From an uncultured Rubrobacteraceae bacterium (lineage in GTDB: Bacteria > Actinomycetota > Rubrobacteria > Rubrobacterales > Rubrobacteraceae): DNA of 6,179 bases. The stretch lies in contig CADCUW010000507.1 of the NCBI GenBank assembly GCA_902805985.1, positions 5,519-11,697 on the forward strand, written 5' to 3'. The notes beneath the pieces were generated by a model. It had not been told where the DNA came from and made no database searches. It saw only the letters and a list, made by a program, of their open reading frames with translations. Positions 5,401 to 6,179 of the stretch are shown here, piece by piece (position 1 is the stretch's first letter; every line of letters begins with the position of its first letter). A program made the position numbers and the translations under genes.

Positions 5401-6179
5401 ACCTCGCGGCGTACCGGCAGACGCGGATCCGGGCCGTCATCAGCGTCCCGCTGCACAAGGAAGGACGGTTCGTGGCCGGGATGGCCGTCCACCAGAAGAC
5501 GCCGCGGCGCTGGTCGCGCGAAGAGGTAGATCTCGTCGTGTCCGTGGCGAACCGTTGCTGGGAGTCCATAGAGCGGGCGCGGGCGGCGAGAGACCTGCGG
5601 CAGAGCGAGGAGCGCTACAGGGCGGTGATCGAGCAGGCCGGAGAGGGCATCTTCCTTTTCGACCCCAGGACCAAGCGCGTCATTGAGGCCAACCCCGCCT
5701 TCCGGAGGATGTTCGGCTACGACGAGGAAGAGGTGAAGGGGATAACCCTCTACGACCTCGTCCCGCAAGATACGGAGGGCGTCGACCGGAACGTGGCCCG
5801 TGCCCTAGAGCGGGGGTATCTCCTGGTCGGCGAGAGGAGCTACCGTCGTAAGGACGGCGAGGAGATCGACGTCGAGGTCTCGGGAGGGGTAATCTCCTAC
5901 GGCGGCCGGGAGGTGATCTGCTCGGTCGTCCGCGACATAACCGAGCGAAAGCGCGCCGAAGAAGCGATGCGGGAGATCCGGGAGGCCGAGCGCAACCGGA
6001 TAGCCCGCGAGCTCCACGACAGCATCCTCCAGGACATCGTCTACGCCCTGCAGGAGATACAGGTCCTCCAGGTCACGAGCCGGAACGGTAGCGAGACAGC
6101 CCTCGGGGACTCCGCCGACGCCCTCAGGCGTTCGGTGGAGGGTCTGCGCGGGGCCATCTTCGAGCTGCGGCTGAAGGAG
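2397..6179 (+). CDS. Multidomain REC-PAS(6)-GAF-PAS-HisKA_3 sensor kinase, C-terminus outside window
   Basis: One uninterrupted frame of 1261 codons runs to the window edge without a stop. Residues 9-133 form a receiver domain: acidic pair E17/D18, phospho-acceptor D68 in VVVSDYYMP, S96 in IVVSGKIGE and K118 in DYLTKEN, so the phosphorylation pocket is complete. PAS domains follow at about 151-262, 275-393, 404-538, 546-643 (divergent), 654-770 and 780-895; most end in the D-[VI]-T-x-x-[KR] S-box signature and several begin SEERYR or similar. PAS2 and PAS5 carry the HPxD loop typical of PAS_3 folds. A GAF domain spans about 905-1062 and a seventh PAS about 1070-1183. The frame then enters a HisKA_3 phosphotransfer helix, ERNRIARELHDSILQ, with predicted phospho-acceptor H1207, as in NarX/DegS/LiaS-type kinases; the HATPase_c domain must lie beyond the edge. 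No membrane segments are seen, so the protein is likely cytoplasmic. Such kinases normally phosphorylate LuxR/NarL-type regulators. The GTGA overlap with the CHASE kinase suggests that kinase feeds the receiver. Ligands or cofactors of the PAS and GAF domains cannot be assigned; no LOV-type cysteine motif is present. Confidence 0.95.
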   Translation, partial: MKGAPERSIPVRLLLVEDSENDAMLLLRELRRGGYEPLYERVYTPEEMERALEEASARGEPYEVVVSDYYMPRFRAPDALELLRGLGYDVPFIVVSGKIGEDAAVEIMKAGANDYLTKENMARLCPAIERELKEAEVRRERTRAEEALARSEIRFRRLVEQAADAMFVHDLEGRLVDVNHRACDSLGYPREELLGMSVADVEVGHDPASLKDLWDEVSTGAPLTLEGMHRRRDGTTFPVEVRIGMFEDGGSPLVLALARDVTGRREAEKRVRETEVRYRALVEQIPAVTYVQDPFGDKRVTYVSPQAESVLGYPADREMLDPDHWLNIMHPDDRERVLEEDRRTDETGEPFRAEYRQFASDGRMVWIRDEATLVRDEAGRPLYWQGVQYDVTDQKLAEEELRRSEERYRTFIDQSTEGIWRFELEAPMPVDLPEDEQLDHFYRHAYLAECNDVMARMYGFGGATDLVGARVGDLLPPSNPANVEYLRAAARAGYRLKDGETRELDRDGNERVILNNLSGIVEDGRLVRIWGTQRDVTEQKEAEDQLAQLASFPELDPNPIIETSVAGAPTYLNPAAQASFPNLRELGPRHPVLADLDETVRGIWSAGGRPFVREVRVGGGYYQQVVSRTPEGGLLRIYCTDVTEGRRAEDALRASEERFRSLVQNASDIIVVLDGDGTILYESPAVGRILGFAPEERVGLGALGLIHPEDRDRVAEVLRDHRDVPGPFPPLEYRVRDRGGSWRYLEAVGENLLHDPAVGGIVVNARDITERRLAEEALRESRENLQAILDYTTAVIYVKDREGRFTLVNRRFEELFDLSKEEILGRTGHDLFPEEMAEEYRRNDLEVLLSGTPLEAEETVLGGGETRTYFSVKFPLKEPDGRPYALCGISTDITRRKEAEERGGFLANLDRALQPITDPDEVMAATARMLGEHVGADRCAYAEVEADEDHFRITGDYANGVPSIIGRFAMSQFGAEALRLSRKNEPYVVNDAEEDERVSGADLAAYRQTRIRAVISVPLHKEGRFVAGMAVHQKTPRRWSREEVDLVVSVANRCWESIERARAARDLRQSEERYRAVIEQAGEGIFLFDPRTKRVIEANPAFRRMFGYDEEEVKGITLYDLVPQDTEGVDRNVARALERGYLLVGERSYRRKDGEEIDVEVSGGVISYGGREVICSVVRDITERKRAEEAMREIREAERNRIARELHDSILQDIVYALQEIQVLQVTSRNGSETALGDSADALRRSVEGLRGAIFELRLKE
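3605..3620 (+). repeat. 16-base direct repeat, copy 1 (entry to PAS3)
   Basis: The same 16 bases occur at 3605-3620 and 5603-5618. Both encode the SEERY start of a PAS domain, here PAS3 (residues 404-408). The repeat reflects the recurrent PAS-entry helix and is probably a by-product of domain duplication or shared codon choice rather than a regulatory element. The offset of 1998 bases is a multiple of three. Confidence 0.8.
5603..5618 (+). repeat. 16-base direct repeat, copy 2 (entry to PAS7)
   Basis: This is the second identical copy of the PAS-entry repeat, encoding SEERY at residues 1070-1074, just after the GAF domain. It is in the same codon phase as the copy at 3605-3620. Confidence 0.8.

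Noticed and set aside
5109..5582. GAF domain as a phytochrome-like bilin sensor
   Set aside because: It has no PHY domain after it, and I see no chromophore-site cysteine with its usual following histidine; the cysteines present (C939, C1054) are not in that context. It is more like the generic GAF found between PAS domains in multi-sensor kinases.
3048..5768. Very long minus-strand open frame (906 codons) opposite the REC-PAS kinase gene
   Set aside because: It lies wholly antisense to an unmistakable domain-rich coding frame. Its translation is low-complexity (rich in V, G, L, P, H, D) with no recognisable domain. Such frames arise in GC-rich genes because stop codons are rare in the complementary frame.
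2847..5950. LOV-type (flavin, blue-light) identity for one of the PAS domains
   Set aside because: None of the seven PAS domains shows the GxNCRFLQ-type cysteine motif needed for flavin adduct formation.

Overview
The window is strongly GC-rich, with G or C at most third codon positions, and reads almost entirely on the + strand. It looks like a chromosomal signalling locus from a high-GC Gram-positive bacterium. ATA isoleucine and AGG arginine codons are frequent despite the high GC. Together with the protein style (long PAS S-box kinases, CHASE kinases), this suggests a Rubrobacter-like actinobacterium. That assignment is an inference from pattern recognition, not from a database match.

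Layout: (1) positions 1-336 carry the C-terminal part of a GNAT-family N-acetyltransferase whose start lies outside the window. (2) Positions 337-492 are a short intergenic gap with at most a weak promoter candidate. (3) Positions 493-2400 encode a complete membrane histidine kinase: TM1, extracellular CHASE sensor domain, TM2, short coiled coil, then a HisKA/HATPase_c core of the phytochrome-transmitter type. (4) Positions 2397-6179 encode a very large soluble signalling protein that runs off the right edge. It overlaps the kinase stop codon by 4 bases (GTGA) and has a Shine-Dalgarno site just upstream. At least 1261 residues are present: an N-terminal receiver (REC) domain, six PAS domains, one GAF domain, a seventh PAS domain and the start of a HisKA_3 (NarX/DegS-type) dimerisation and phosphotransfer domain.

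How the genes may work together (inference): the CHASE kinase senses something outside the cell and phosphorylates the REC domain of its translationally coupled partner. The partner's PAS/GAF array adds cytoplasmic inputs, and its own HisKA_3 kinase then signals to a separate regulator, most likely a LuxR/NarL-type response regulator encoded outside the window. The pair would form a branched or serial phosphorelay that joins an extracellular sensor to a multi-input cytoplasmic kinase. No RNA genes, mobile elements, CRISPR arrays or convincing terminators were seen, and the long minus-strand open frames are high-GC shadows of the two kinase genes.
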